A stretch of DNA of 47,104 nt from Actinomycetospora chiangmaiensis DSM 45062 (GTDB lineage Bacteria > Actinomycetota > Actinomycetes > Mycobacteriales > Pseudonocardiaceae), in contig NZ_KB903220.1 in the NCBI RefSeq assembly GCF_000379625.1, positions 98,629-145,732 on the forward strand, read 5' to 3'. Position numbers and translations under genes: made by a program. Numbering within the stretch: the stretch's first letter is position 1; each line of letters opens with the position of its first letter. Shown here in pieces: positions 16,843 through 25,648 of the stretch. The notes beneath the pieces were generated by a model. The model searched no databases, was not told where the DNA came from, and was given only the letters and a program-made list of their open reading frames with translations.

Positions 16843-18744
16843 GTGGCGGGACGCATCCGGGACTCCGACATCGCGGAGGTGCGCGACCGCAACCGCATCG
16901 ACGAGCTGGTCGGCGACTACGTGGCTCTGCGGCCCGCCGGGCCGGGCTCGATGAAGGGGCTCTGCCCGTTCCACGACGAGAAGTCGCCGTCGTTCCAGGT
17001 GCGGACGAGCCACAACACCTACCACTGCTTCGGCTGCGGGGCGCACGGCAGCGCCATCGACTTCCTCATGCAGATCGACCAGCTGGGGTTCGTCGAGGCG
17101 GTCGAGAAGCTCGCCGACCGGGTCGGCTTCCGGCTGACCTACGAGGGCGGCGGGGCCAGCGTCCAGCGCGACCGCGGCACGCGCTCCCGGCTGCTGGCGG
17201 CCAACAAGGCCGCCGCCGAGTTCTACGCCGAGCAGCTGCGCGCCCCGGGCGAGGCCAACACCGCACGGCAGTTCCTCGCCGAGCGCGGGTTCGACCAGGC
17301 GGCGGCCGAGCAGTTCGGCTGCGGCTTCGCGCCCGGTGGCTGGGAGAGGCTGACCAAGCACCTGCTCGGGCTCGGCTACGCCCTCGACGAGCTGGAGAAG
17401 GCCGGTCTCTCGGTGCCGGGGCAGCGCGGACACCGCGACCGCTTCCAGCGGCGCCTGCTGTGGCCGATCCGCGACCTCGGCGGGGACGTCGTCGGGTTCG
17501 GCGCGCGCCGGCTCTTCGACGACGACCGCATCGAGGCCAAGTACCTCAACACCCCCGAGACGCCCGTCTACCACAAGTCGAAGGTGCTCTTCGGGCTGGA
17601 CAAGGCGAAGCGCGACATCGCGAAGTCCCGGCAGGCGGTGATCGTCGAGGGCTACACCGACGTCATGGCGATGCACCTCGCCGGCGTGCCGACCGCGGTG
17701 GCGAGCTGCGGGACGGCGTTCGGCGAGGACCACGTCGCGGTGCTGCGCCGGCTGCTGCTCGACGACTCGTTCGACCGCGGCGAGGTCATCTACGTCTTCG
17801 ACGGCGACGCGGCCGGGCAGGCGGCGGCGCTCAAGGCGTTCGACGGCGACCAGCAGTTCTCCGCCCAGACCTTCATCGCCACCGCGCCCGACGGCATGGA
17901 CCCCTGCGAGCTGCGCCAGGCGAAGGGCGACACCGCGGTCCGCGACCTGGTCGCCCGCCGCGCCCCGCTGTTCACCTTCGCCATCCGCTCGATCCTCGAC
18001 GAGTACGACCTCGGCACCGTCGAGGGTCAGACCGCCGCCCTCAAGCGGTGCGTCCCGCTCGTCGCGCAGATCCGCCAGATCGAGCTGCGCGACGGGTACG
18101 CCCGACGGCTCGCGGGCTGGACCGGCTGGGCCGACGAGGCCCAGGTGGTGCGCCGGGTGCGCGAGACCGCGGGCCAGCCCGCCGACCAGCGCCAGACGTC
18201 CCGACGACGGGTGCGGCCGGTCGAGCAGGCGGCTCCCGACGGCCCGCCGCTGCCGCCGCGCGACGACCCGCGCCTGCGGGTGCAGCGCGAGGTGCTCAAG
18301 TCCGCGCTGCAGGTCCCGGCGCTCGCCGGGCCGGTGTTCGACACGCTGCCCGAGGACGCGTTCTCCCACGAGGGCTACCTCGCCGTGCACCGCGCGATCC
18401 TCGCGGCGGGTGGGACCTCGAGCGGCTACTCGGGCGGGTCCTGGGTCGCGGCGGTGACCGGGGCGATCACCCCGCCGTCGTACGGCCGGCTGGTGGCCGA
18501 GCTCGCGGTCGAGCCGATGCAGTCGCGCGAGGCCGACGACCACCGCTATGTGTCCTCGATGCTGACCGCGCTGCAGGGCGCGCTGGTGGAGCGGCAGGTC
18601 GCGGAGATCAAGTCGCGGCTGCAACGGATCTCGCCGGTGACCGACGCGGACGAGTACCACGAGCTGTTCGGCGACCTGGTGGCGCTGGAGCAGTACAAGA
18701 AGGCGCTGCGCGACCAGGCGATCGGCGGGCAGTGGTCGGCATGA
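16843..18744 (+). CDS. dnaG: DNA primase
   Basis: A 633-residue bacterial primase that makes RNA primers at the replication fork. The CHC2 zinc finger has C41, H44, C62 and C65; the TOPRIM domain carries E269 (VIVEGYTDVM) and D320/D322 (FDGDAAGQ) for catalytic metals; the C-terminal 150 residues are the helicase-interaction domain. GTG 16843 begins the conserved AGRIRDSDIAEVRDR N-terminus. The stop overlaps the next gene's ATG. dgt, normally its neighbour in mycobacteria, is found at the left edge of the window. Confidence 0.97.
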   Translation: MAGRIRDSDIAEVRDRNRIDELVGDYVALRPAGPGSMKGLCPFHDEKSPSFQVRTSHNTYHCFGCGAHGSAIDFLMQIDQLGFVEAVEKLADRVGFRLTYEGGGASVQRDRGTRSRLLAANKAAAEFYAEQLRAPGEANTARQFLAERGFDQAAAEQFGCGFAPGGWERLTKHLLGLGYALDELEKAGLSVPGQRGHRDRFQRRLLWPIRDLGGDVVGFGARRLFDDDRIEAKYLNTPETPVYHKSKVLFGLDKAKRDIAKSRQAVIVEGYTDVMAMHLAGVPTAVASCGTAFGEDHVAVLRRLLLDDSFDRGEVIYVFDGDAAGQAAALKAFDGDQQFSAQTFIATAPDGMDPCELRQAKGDTAVRDLVARRAPLFTFAIRSILDEYDLGTVEGQTAALKRCVPLVAQIRQIELRDGYARRLAGWTGWADEAQVVRRVRETAGQPADQRQTSRRRVRPVEQAAPDGPPLPPRDDPRLRVQREVLKSALQVPALAGPVFDTLPEDAFSHEGYLAVHRAILAAGGTSSGYSGGSWVAAVTGAITPPSYGRLVAELAVEPMQSREADDHRYVSSMLTALQGALVERQVAEIKSRLQRISPVTDADEYHELFGDLVALEQYKKALRDQAIGGQWSA

Positions 18745-19250
18745 GGTTCACGGACCGCCTGGCCTCGGTCCTGCTCGGCCGCGAGATCACGCCCGACGGG
18801 TTCACCGGGACGCTGGACCCCGAGGAGCGGGTGCTGGCCGACGCCCGGACCCGCGCGGGCGAGGTGGTCCTCGCGACGGACCTGGGCCTGTGGGTGGGGG
18901 AGCGGCGCGTGCCGTGGCACCTCGTCTCGAAGGCCACGTGGGCGAACGGGGCCCTGACGGTCGTCGAGGCGACCGTGTCCGCCCGACACGGCTCGGTGGT
19001 GGTCCTCGCCGACGCCGCCCCGGTGCGCCTGCCGCTGCCCGAGCCCGGCCGCGTGCCCGAGACGGTGCACCGGCGGGTCACGGCGGTGATCACCACACGC
19101 CAGCACCACGACCTGCCCGGCGGCGGCGCGTGGTTCGTGCAGCGGCGCACCCCGGACGGGATCGAGGTGCACGTGCGGCCCGACCCCGGGACCGATCCCG
19201 ACGAGGTGCTCACCCTCGCCGAGGGCATCGCGGAGAAGCTCCGGGGCTGA
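18741..19250 (+). CDS. Conserved actinobacterial protein coupled to dnaG
   Basis: A 169-residue soluble protein overlapping dnaG by 4 nt (ATGA), so it is almost certainly co-translated. It has alternating strands (VVLATDLGLWVGERRVPWHLVSKATW is a typical beta-hairpin pair) and no transmembrane segment or known catalytic motif. Proteins of this size and position are common downstream of dnaG in actinobacteria, but I do not recognise a function. Confidence 0.8.
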   Translation: MRFTDRLASVLLGREITPDGFTGTLDPEERVLADARTRAGEVVLATDLGLWVGERRVPWHLVSKATWANGALTVVEATVSARHGSVVVLADAAPVRLPLPEPGRVPETVHRRVTAVITTRQHHDLPGGGAWFVQRRTPDGIEVHVRPDPGTDPDEVLTLAEGIAEKLRG

Positions 19251-19258
19251 TCCTCGTC

Positions 19259-19274
19259 GGGCGTCCGTACGCCC
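19259..19274. terminator. Short hairpin between convergent genes
   Basis: GGGCGT-CCGT-ACGCCC forms a perfect 6-bp stem with a 4-nt loop between the end of the dnaG-linked gene and the end of the minus-strand baeRF fragment. A bidirectional terminator is plausible, though the stem is short. Confidence 0.4.
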
Positions 19275-19318
19275 CACGGGGTTCCACCGATGCCTGGCAC
19301 CGCCCTCCGGCACGGCCG

Positions 19319-19651
19319 CTACGGACGGTCCCTCACGGCACGCGGCAGCTGGACCGCCTCGAACACGTCGCGGGCGCTGCACGAGAAGAACCCCACCGAG
19401 CCGGGCCGCCAGCGCTCGGTCCGGACCTCCTCGCGCATGCGCTCCGTGTCGGCGCGCAGCGACAGCCGAGCGGTCCGATCCAGGGACCTCTCCTCGGCCA
19501 TCGGCTCGACCTGGTCCAGCACGCTGTTCAGTCGGCCGGGCAGGCCGGCGCGGTCCCTCGGATCGATCGGCACCTGCACGTACACGGACACGATCGGGAT
19601 CCCGTCGCCGTTCAACCCGCGTATCCGGTGGACCGTCCCGGTAGTGATCAT
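19319..19651 (-). CDS. N-terminal fragment of a baeRF (eRF1-like/Vms1-like) family protein
   Basis: A 110-residue protein. GIPIVSVYVQVPIDPR, LDRTARLSLRADTERM and SVGFFSCSARDVFEAVQLP match the first domain of the bacterial archaeo-eukaryotic release-factor-like proteins, which normally run to about 350-380 residues. Only 68 bp remain between this stop and the convergent neighbour, so the other two-thirds cannot be hidden by a frameshift: they are absent. The ATG overlaps the upstream DJ-1 gene's stop (ATGA), so it is still arranged as an expressed gene. It may be a decayed gene or a stand-alone domain. Confidence 0.65.
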   Translation of the reverse strand: MITTGTVHRIRGLNGDGIPIVSVYVQVPIDPRDRAGLPGRLNSVLDQVEPMAEERSLDRTARLSLRADTERMREEVRTERWRPGSVGFFSCSARDVFEAVQLPRAVRDRP

Positions 19652-20367
19652 CGTGCCTCGTGGACGCGCAGTTCGCCCAGCGTCCGGTCGGCGGCCGCCT
19701 GGGACGACGCGGGGTTCTGCCCGGTGAGCAGGTTGCCGTCCACCACGACGTGCGGCGCCCACGGCGGACCCGCCTCGAAGTCCGCACCGCGCTCCCGCAG
19801 CCTGTCCTCCAGCAGCCACGGCGCGCGGTCGGCGAGCCCACCCAGGCGTTCCTCCTCGTCGGTGAAACCGGTCATGTGCATGCCGTCGAACAGCCAGCCG
19901 CCGTCTGGCCGGTCGGCCGACAGCAGGCCCGCCGGGCCGTGGCAGACCGCCGCAACGACGCGGCCCGAGTCGAAGAACTGGACGAGGAGCTCGCCCAGCG
20001 GCTGGAAGTCGGCCAGATCCTCCATCGGGCCGTGTCCGCCGGGGATGAAGACGGCGTCGTAGTCGGCGACGTGTCCCACCGCGTGCTCCAACGCCATCGG
20101 GCGCGCCAGGTCGTCGGCGATCGCGTCGAGGTAGTCGCGGAAGGCGGTGGCTCTCCTCTCCCCGCCGGCCCTCGACGGGTGCAGGCTCATCCGGTCCACC
20201 GTGGGCGCCACCCCGCCCGGCGTGGCGACGACCACGTCGACACCCTGGTCGCGGAACACGCTGTGCGGCACGACGAACTCCTCGGCCCAGTACCCGGTCG
20301 GGTGTCGGGTGCCGTCGTTGAGCGTCCAGTGGTCGCTGCCGGAAAGCGCCAACAGAATCTGGGTCAT
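19648..20367 (-). CDS. DJ-1/PfpI superfamily protein, Hsp31-like
   Basis: A 239-residue class I glutamine-amidotransferase-fold protein. It has TGYWAEE (conserved glutamate), FIPGGHGPMED, and the nucleophile elbow VVAAVCHGPAGL with the reactive cysteine. These features fit Hsp31/YajL-type chaperone-glyoxalase proteins that detoxify methylglyoxal or respond to stress. ATG 20367 starts the typical TQILLALSGSDHW strand; a GTG at 20409 would add 14 non-conserved residues and overlap the preceding gene. Middle gene of a minus-strand three-gene set (DUF2267, this, baeRF fragment). Confidence 0.85.
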   Translation of the reverse strand: MTQILLALSGSDHWTLNDGTRHPTGYWAEEFVVPHSVFRDQGVDVVVATPGGVAPTVDRMSLHPSRAGGERRATAFRDYLDAIADDLARPMALEHAVGHVADYDAVFIPGGHGPMEDLADFQPLGELLVQFFDSGRVVAAVCHGPAGLLSADRPDGGWLFDGMHMTGFTDEEERLGGLADRAPWLLEDRLRERGADFEAGPPWAPHVVVDGNLLTGQNPASSQAAADRTLGELRVHEAR

Positions 20368-20392
20368 CGGTCCACCACCGGGACGGGCAGGG

Positions 20393-20806
20393 TCATGATC
20401 GGTCTCCACCTGCTGGCCGGACGTCGTGGAGACGAGGGGCGGGTGCCACTTCCCTGAACTCCAGGGGCAGTTGGCTCATCATGTGGCTGCAGACGTCACC
20501 GCTGATCGTGTCGCGCAGCGTGGCGAACACCGCGGCCACGCCGACGTCCGCCGTGCCCCGGTCCACCCCCGCGCGTTCCGCGGTCCGGCGGATGAATTCG
20601 TCGAGGCTGAATCCCTCGGCCTCCTCCTCGGCCGCCAGCAGCGGGCTCCGCAGCTCGACGGGGAGCTGCGTGGCGAGCTGACGGGCCTCCCCACCGGTGA
20701 TGCGTTCGCCGAGCGTCCACAGGCTGGCCCGGATCAGCGGCTCCGCCTGTTCCCGCCCGATGCTCGCCCGTTCGGCGACCTCATCGGTGAACTGGTCGTG
20801 GTCCAT
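20393..20806 (-). CDS. DUF2267 domain protein
   Basis: A 137-residue helical protein with the DUF2267 pattern: an N-terminal repeat (ASIGREQAEPLIRASLWTLGERI ... LATQLPVELR) and a second repeat (AGVDRGTADVGVAAVFATLRDTI ... MMSQLPLEFRE). Each unit ends in QLP(V/L)E(L/F)R. Function is unknown; such genes are often found with stress proteins, as here with DJ-1/PfpI 25 nt downstream. First gene of the minus-strand set. Confidence 0.85.
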   Translation of the reverse strand: MDHDQFTDEVAERASIGREQAEPLIRASLWTLGERITGGEARQLATQLPVELRSPLLAAEEEAEGFSLDEFIRRTAERAGVDRGTADVGVAAVFATLRDTISGDVCSHMMSQLPLEFREVAPAPRLHDVRPAGGDRS

Positions 20807-21087
20807 GGCCCAGCATGGCCACGGCGGGCGGGCGGCGTCTCAGGCCCCGGAGATGGTTTCTGCCGGGCCACGTTCACCCTGTCAGGCCGAGCGATGCGTC
20901 GGCACCACGTGACCTGCCCCGTGCACCGGCCCCGAGGACGAGAACCGCTCTCGGCGCGGACGGGCTCGATCAGAGTCAACGCTCGCGATCTGGCTCATGG
21001 GCGCGACGCCGAGACCCCTGGAGGGGCTTCCGGGCACTCGCGATCGTGCAGCGGCCGGGCCGTGAAGGCCCTGACCTGGGGGGAGTG

Positions 21088-21160
21088 CTCCTCCTACTGG
21101 ACTCGAACCAGTAACCCTGCGATTAACAGTCGCATGCTCTGCCAATTGAGCTAAGGAGGA
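21088..21160 (-). tRNA. tRNA-Asn (anticodon GTT)
   Basis: On the minus strand the acceptor TCCTCCT (5', ending at 21160) pairs with AGGAGGA, the discriminator base is G, the D-arm is TTAGCTCAATTGGCAGAGCA, the anticodon loop contains CTGTTAA with anticodon GTT, and the T-arm has GGTTCGAGTCC. CCA is not encoded. The 281 bp between it and the DUF2267 gene show no coding signal. Confidence 0.95.
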
Positions 21161-21274
21161 CCGTGCAGCGGACCGGTTCGGTGTCCGTTCCGCTCTGGTC
21201 GTAGACGGTACCCGACGCGGATCCGGACCCGTCAGGCAGGATGGGTCCACGTCGTCGTCGGGAGGAACCGGGCC

Positions 21275-21544
21275 ATGAAGTTGCTGCCGTTCGCGCTGGG
21301 TATGGGCGTGGGCTACGTGCTGGGCACGCGAGCCGGCCGGGAGCGCTACGAGCAGCTCTCCCGCGCCTACCGCCGGGTCGCCGACAACCCCCAGGTGCAG
21401 GCGGCCGCCGGGGTCGCGCAGGCGAAGGCGGGGGAGGCCGTGCACGCGGCCGTCACCGTCGCGAAGGAGAAGGTCGCCCCGTCGTCGGCACCGGGTCACC
21501 AGCCGGCCGCACCGGGCCGCTCCGTCCGCTCGAACGGTCACTGA
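21275..21544 (+). CDS. Small YtxH-like membrane-anchored protein
   Basis: An 89-residue protein with one N-terminal hydrophobic segment containing a glycine pattern (KLLPFALGMGVGYVLGTRAGRERY), followed by a charged, alanine-rich helix (about residues 28-65) and a disordered tail. This fits the small YtxH-type anchored proteins common in actinobacteria. GGGAGGAA lies shortly before the ATG. Function unknown. Confidence 0.7.
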   Translation: MKLLPFALGMGVGYVLGTRAGRERYEQLSRAYRRVADNPQVQAAAGVAQAKAGEAVHAAVTVAKEKVAPSSAPGHQPAAPGRSVRSNGH

Positions 21545-21680
21545 CGCCGGCACGGCTTTACTCGCCCCGAAGGGGCTGTTCAGACCCTGTTCCCCGCCGT
21601 GGCGTCGGGATGGTTGCGCAACGCACCTACCGTGCGATGTGACCACTCCCGTTCATCACCCGGAGGGGACCCGCCAGGGC

Positions 21681-22823
21681 ATGGAGATCTCACTGATCGT
21701 CATCGTCGTCATCGTGACGGCGCTGGCGTTCGACTTCACCAACGGCTTCCACGACACCGCCAACGCCATGGCGACCTCCATCGCGACCGGGGCACTGAAG
21801 CCCAAGGTCGCGGTGCTGATCGCCGGCGTCCTCAACATCGTCGGCGCCTTCCTGTCCGTGGAGGTCGCGAAGACGATCTCCAGCGGGCTCGTCGACGAGA
21901 CGAAGATCAACCCGTACATCATCTTCGCCGGCCTGATCGGCGCGATCCTCTGGAACCTCCTGACCTGGCTGCTCGGCCTGCCGTCGAGCTCCTCGCACGC
22001 GCTGTTCGGCGGTCTCATCGGCGCCGTCGTGGTGGCGGCCGGGGCCGGGGCGGTGCACTTCTCGACGCTGCTGTCGAAGATCATCCTGCCGGCGGTGATC
22101 TCGCCGGTGCTCGCCGGCGTGATCGCCCTCGTGGGCACGGTGATCGCCTACCGCAGCACCGCCCGCGCCGACACCGAGTCGGTGAAGAAGGGCTTCAAGG
22201 GCGGCCAGATCCTCTCGGCGTCGCTGGTCGCGCTCGCGCACGGCACCAGCGACGCCCAGAAGACGATGGGCGTCATCACCCTGACGCTCATCGCCGCCGG
22301 GGTCCTCGCGCCGGACGCCGGGCCGCCGATCTGGGTGATCCTCTCCGCCGGCCTCGCGATCGGTCTCGGGACCTACCTCGGCGGTTGGCGGATCATCCGC
22401 ACCCTCGGCAAGCGGGTCTCCGACATCCAGACCCCGCAGGGCTTCGCGGCCGAGACGTCGACGACAGCGGTCATCCTCGCCTCGGCGCACCTGGGCTTCG
22501 CGCTCTCGACGACGCAGGTGGCCACCGGGGCGATCTTCGGCGCCGGGGCCGGCCGCCGGATCGCGGGCGTGCAGTGGGGCGTCGCCGGCCAGATGGCGAT
22601 CGCCTGGATCCTGACGCTGCCCGCCGCGGCCGTCGTCGGTGCGGTCGCGGCGTACGCGGCCTCGCAGGGCGTCGTCGGGACGGTGCTCGTCGCCGTCGTC
22701 GCGATCGCCGCGGCGGTCGGCATCTACGCGGCCTCGCGTCGCACGCCGGTGACCGCGGACAACGTCAACGACGTGCCGGCGCCGGTGGCTCCGGACGAGC
22801 AGCGTGAGGCGGCGCAGGCATGA
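21681..22823 (+). CDS. pit: Pit family low-affinity inorganic phosphate permease
   Basis: A 380-residue transporter with about ten membrane helices. The two inverted Pit signatures are present: DFTNGFHDTANAMATSIATG at residues about 14-33, and HGTSDAQKTMGVITL with STTQVATGAIFGAGAG in the second half. It imports phosphate (or metal phosphate) with protons. ATG 21681 is preferred to GTG 21639 because CGGAGGGG lies 12 nt upstream and the protein then starts with the first membrane helix. A small membrane protein follows 28 nt downstream. Confidence 0.93.
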   Translation: MEISLIVIVVIVTALAFDFTNGFHDTANAMATSIATGALKPKVAVLIAGVLNIVGAFLSVEVAKTISSGLVDETKINPYIIFAGLIGAILWNLLTWLLGLPSSSSHALFGGLIGAVVVAAGAGAVHFSTLLSKIILPAVISPVLAGVIALVGTVIAYRSTARADTESVKKGFKGGQILSASLVALAHGTSDAQKTMGVITLTLIAAGVLAPDAGPPIWVILSAGLAIGLGTYLGGWRIIRTLGKRVSDIQTPQGFAAETSTTAVILASAHLGFALSTTQVATGAIFGAGAGRRIAGVQWGVAGQMAIAWILTLPAAAVVGAVAAYAASQGVVGTVLVAVVAIAAAVGIYAASRRTPVTADNVNDVPAPVAPDEQREAAQA

Positions 22824-22851
22824 CCGGGCGAGCGACGCGACGGGAGAAGCA

Positions 22852-23082
22852 ATGAGCATCGCGTGGGGTTCCCTCGGGCTGGTCGCCCTCGTGTCCTTCG
22901 CGGCCGCGATCGCGGTGACGGCGCTGGTCTCGTTCGGCATCGTCGGGCTCGCGGCGCGGGCGCCGCGGCCCGACGGGCCGGAGCCGGCGCTCTCGCCCGC
23001 GGCGGGCACGGCCGTCGGGGCGGTCTGCCTCGGTGTCGCGGCCCTGATCGTGCTCTACGGGCTGTACCTGATCGTGGCCTGA
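22852..23082 (+). CDS. Small two-helix membrane protein next to pit
   Basis: A 76-residue protein with two hydrophobic helices (residues about 7-33 and 52-75) joined by a Pro/Asp/Glu-containing loop. GGGAGAAG immediately precedes the ATG. A small membrane protein after a Pit permease is a recurrent arrangement in actinobacteria and suggests an accessory role in transport (inference). Confidence 0.7.
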   Translation: MSIAWGSLGLVALVSFAAAIAVTALVSFGIVGLAARAPRPDGPEPALSPAAGTAVGAVCLGVAALIVLYGLYLIVA

Positions 23083-23176
23083 CCACTCCCTACCCTCGGA
23101 CCGGTCGCGGGGGGTCGTCGAACCGACGGCCCCCCGTTCGACGTGGTGGTGACCGCGCCCGACCGAGGGAGACGCC

Positions 23177-24001
23177 ATGACCAGCACCGCCCGCCGGATG
23201 TTCGAGCTCCTCGAGCCGATCTGCCTCGCCACCTATCTCGGCGACGAGGTCAACGAGGAGTACGCCGCGCTCGGTCACCGCACCTACTGGGACGGCTACT
23301 TCGCGGCCCGCGCCGCCGGGCTGGGGCGCGTGCCGGCGGCGGTCGTGGACGCGGCGTTCTACAGCTTCGCCCCGGGGGAGGTCGCCCGGCACATCCCGGG
23401 CGTGTGGGAGACGGCGAGCCCCGAGGCGTCGTTCGCGGCGCAGCAGCGGGGGAGCGTGGCCGCGCTGCGGCGCATCCTGGGCCGGGCCGCCGACGCGCCG
23501 GGCATCGCCCGGGCCGCCGACCTGACCCTGACCGCCGCCACGGGCGCGCCCGTGGCGGGGCGGGTCATGTACGCCGGGATGCGGACCCACCCGGTGCCCG
23601 ACGAGCCGCTCGCCCGGCTGTGGCACGCCGCGACGATCCTGCGCGAGCACCGCGGCGACGGGCACGTGGCCGCGCTCGTCGGCGCGCGGGTCGGGGGCAC
23701 CGAGGCCCACGTCCTGTCGGCCCTGGACATGGGCATCCACCCGGCGGAGACCTTCGGCCGCATCCACCACCTGCCGAAGCGCCGGCTGGCCGCCGTGATG
23801 GACGGGATGCGGGAGCGGGGCCTCGTCGACGGCGAGGGCCGGTTCACCGACGCGGGCCGCGAGCTCAAACGACACGTCGAGGACCTGACCGACGAGCTCG
23901 CCGCCGCGCCCTACGCCGCCCTGTCCGCCGCCCAGCTCGACGAGCTGATCACCCTGCTCGAGCCGGTCAGCGCCACCCTGACCGCCACCTGGTCAGCCTG
24001 A
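23177..24001 (+). CDS. SCO6745-type helical protein
   Basis: A 274-residue mostly helical protein. ARRMFELLEPICLATYLGDEVNEEY, RTYWDGYFAARAAGLGRVPA and FYSFAPGEVARHIPGVWETASPE are characteristic of the actinobacterial family represented by Streptomyces SCO6745. The C-terminal part (MGIHPAETFGRIHHLPKRRLAAVMDGMRERGLVD) resembles a winged-helix segment. Biochemical role unknown. The 3' end overlaps the convergent mycothiol-type enzyme by 9 bp. Confidence 0.8.
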   Translation: MTSTARRMFELLEPICLATYLGDEVNEEYAALGHRTYWDGYFAARAAGLGRVPAAVVDAAFYSFAPGEVARHIPGVWETASPEASFAAQQRGSVAALRRILGRAADAPGIARAADLTLTAATGAPVAGRVMYAGMRTHPVPDEPLARLWHAATILREHRGDGHVAALVGARVGGTEAHVLSALDMGIHPAETFGRIHHLPKRRLAAVMDGMRERGLVDGEGRFTDAGRELKRHVEDLTDELAAAPYAALSAAQLDELITLLEPVSATLTATWSA

Positions 24002-24592
24002 CCGGACGCGGCCGGTGACGCGGAGCAGGAGGTCGACCGCGGGCAGCTCGACGGTCTCCGGACCCTCCCCGACGACGATCTCGGCGTCGGTCGCGACGAG
24101 CCGCACCCCGTCCAGGTCGGCGCCGAAGTAGGCCATCGCCCGCGGACCGGCGCCGTCGAGCACCTGCTTCACGCGGTCGGCCGGCACGCGCTCCAGGCCG
24201 AGGGCCTCCGTGACGTCCAGGCCGTGGATGACGTCGTGGCTCAGGGCACCCGCCTGTCCGCCGGCGGGCGGGCGCCACGGGTGCTCGACGTTGTCGCGCA
24301 GGGAGCGGAGCAGCTCCTCGTCGGTCAGGCGGGCGGTGTCCTCGCGCGCGATGCGGTCGGCGAAGCGGTTGAAGTCGCCGCGGGCGGCCGCGATCCCGCG
24401 CAGCACCCGCCAGGACGAGTGGCGGTAGGGCATCGTCACGTGGGCGACGACCTCGCGGACCCGCCAGCCCGCGCAGAGCGACGGCGCGGCCCACCGGCCG
24501 GGGGTGAGGTCGGCGTAGAGGTCGGCGAGCCGTCGTCGTTCGGCGGCGGTCTCGCGGGCGAGCGGGAGCGTGAGGTCGAGCTGTCGGGTCAC
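23993..24592 (-). CDS. Maleylpyruvate isomerase/DinB-fold mycothiol-dependent enzyme family
   Basis: A 199-residue protein with the metal-binding helices of the mycothiol-S-transferase/maleylpyruvate isomerase family: CAGWRVREVVAHVTMPYR near the N-terminus and ALSHDVIHGLDVTEALG around residue 125, giving the His/Asp/His metal site. Enzymes of this fold use mycothiol as thiol cofactor in isomerisation or detoxification. It lies 55 nt downstream of the ECF sigma gene on the same strand, so the two may be co-transcribed and this may be a target of that sigma factor (inference). Confidence 0.82.
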   Translation of the reverse strand: MTRQLDLTLPLARETAAERRRLADLYADLTPGRWAAPSLCAGWRVREVVAHVTMPYRHSSWRVLRGIAAARGDFNRFADRIAREDTARLTDEELLRSLRDNVEHPWRPPAGGQAGALSHDVIHGLDVTEALGLERVPADRVKQVLDGAGPRAMAYFGADLDGVRLVATDAEIVVGEGPETVELPAVDLLLRVTGRVRSG

Positions 24593-24647
24593 GGCGTCTC
24601 CTCGTCGAGGGGTTCGTCGTGTCCTCTACGTCGGGGAGCCCGCGAAC

Positions 24648-25601
24648 TCATCGGAGGTCGTCGGGCAGTCCGAACTCCGCGAAGCGGTCGGCGGTGCCGA
24701 GGAAGGTGGTGACGTGGTCGATGCCCTCGCCGCGGGTCTCCACGAGCACCACCGCGAACGGCCGCAGCACCCCGTCGTCGTCGGGCCGGTACTGCCCGAA
24801 CCCCGGCTGCCCGTTGACCGCCGTCGGGACGAGCCGCGCCCCCTCGCAGCCGCCGGCCGCGACGAGCGCCGCGATCGTCGGGCCGCCCTCGATCCACCAG
24901 GCGAACGGCGGCATCGAGGTGCGGGCGTCCTCGCGGAGCAGGGCGACGAGCCGGGCCGCGTCGTGCGCCTCGAAGGCCGCGACGTAGCGCTCGAGCAGCC
25001 CGCGCTGGACGGCGTCGTCCGGGTCCAGGCGATCGGTCGGACGGGGGCGGTGCCGTGCCAGCGTCTCGCGCGCCCGTTGCAGGGCACTGGTCACCGACGC
25101 CGTCGTCGTCTCCAGGATCCCGGCGGTCTCCGCCGCGGAGAAGCCGAGGACGTCGCGCAGCACGAGCGTCGCCCGCTGCCGTGGCGGGAGGTACTGCAGC
25201 GCGGCGACGACCGCGAGGCGCACGCTCTCCCGCTCGACGACGACGTCCGCCGGATCCCGCGCCGCGACCAGCCGCGCATCGGGCATCGGCTCGACGAACC
25301 GGCCGGCGGGCAGGGGGCTCCCGAGGTCGGCCCCGGGGACGGCGGCGGGCCCGAAATCGACGCACACCGCGCGACGGCGGGCGCTGCGCAGCATGTCCAG
25401 GCAGACGTTGGTCGCGATGCGGAAGACCCACGCCTGCAGGACACCCCGCGCCGGGTCGAACCGCTCCCGCTGCAGGTGCGCCCGCACGATCGCCTCCTGC
25501 ACGGCGTCGTCGGTGTCCGCGGCCGCGCCGAGCAGCCGGTAGCAGTAGGCGGTCAGCGGGATGCGCAGCGCCTCGAGCTCGGTGACGGTGGGGGTGGCCA
25601 C
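24648..25601 (-). CDS. ECF sigma factor with C-terminal SnoaL-like domain (SigG/SigJ-type)
   Basis: A 317-residue sigma factor. Region 2 is AYCYRLLGAAADTDDAVQEA plus WVFRIATNVCLDMLR; region 4 has YLPPRQRATLVLRDVLGFSAAETAGIL. After about residue 200 comes a SnoaL/NTF2-like domain with VDAFEAHDAAR-type helix (here YVAAFEAHDAARLVALL) and DDGVLRPFAVVLVETRG. Such sigma factors lack a separate anti-sigma gene; the C-terminal domain is thought to modulate activity. No anti-sigma factor is nearby. Divergent from the 2OG-Fe(II) oxygenase with only 47 bp between starts. Confidence 0.9.
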   Translation of the reverse strand: MATPTVTELEALRIPLTAYCYRLLGAAADTDDAVQEAIVRAHLQRERFDPARGVLQAWVFRIATNVCLDMLRSARRRAVCVDFGPAAVPGADLGSPLPAGRFVEPMPDARLVAARDPADVVVERESVRLAVVAALQYLPPRQRATLVLRDVLGFSAAETAGILETTTASVTSALQRARETLARHRPRPTDRLDPDDAVQRGLLERYVAAFEAHDAARLVALLREDARTSMPPFAWWIEGGPTIAALVAAGGCEGARLVPTAVNGQPGFGQYRPDDDGVLRPFAVVLVETRGEGIDHVTTFLGTADRFAEFGLPDDLR

Positions 25602-25648
25602 ACCGCAGACCTTCCCCCATGACGACGGGTCCTGGTGGGATCGGGGCC

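Noticed and set aside
19251..21274. Integrated element using tRNA-Asn as attachment site
   Set aside because: No integrase or transposase is present and I could not find a repeat of the tRNA 3' end within the window.
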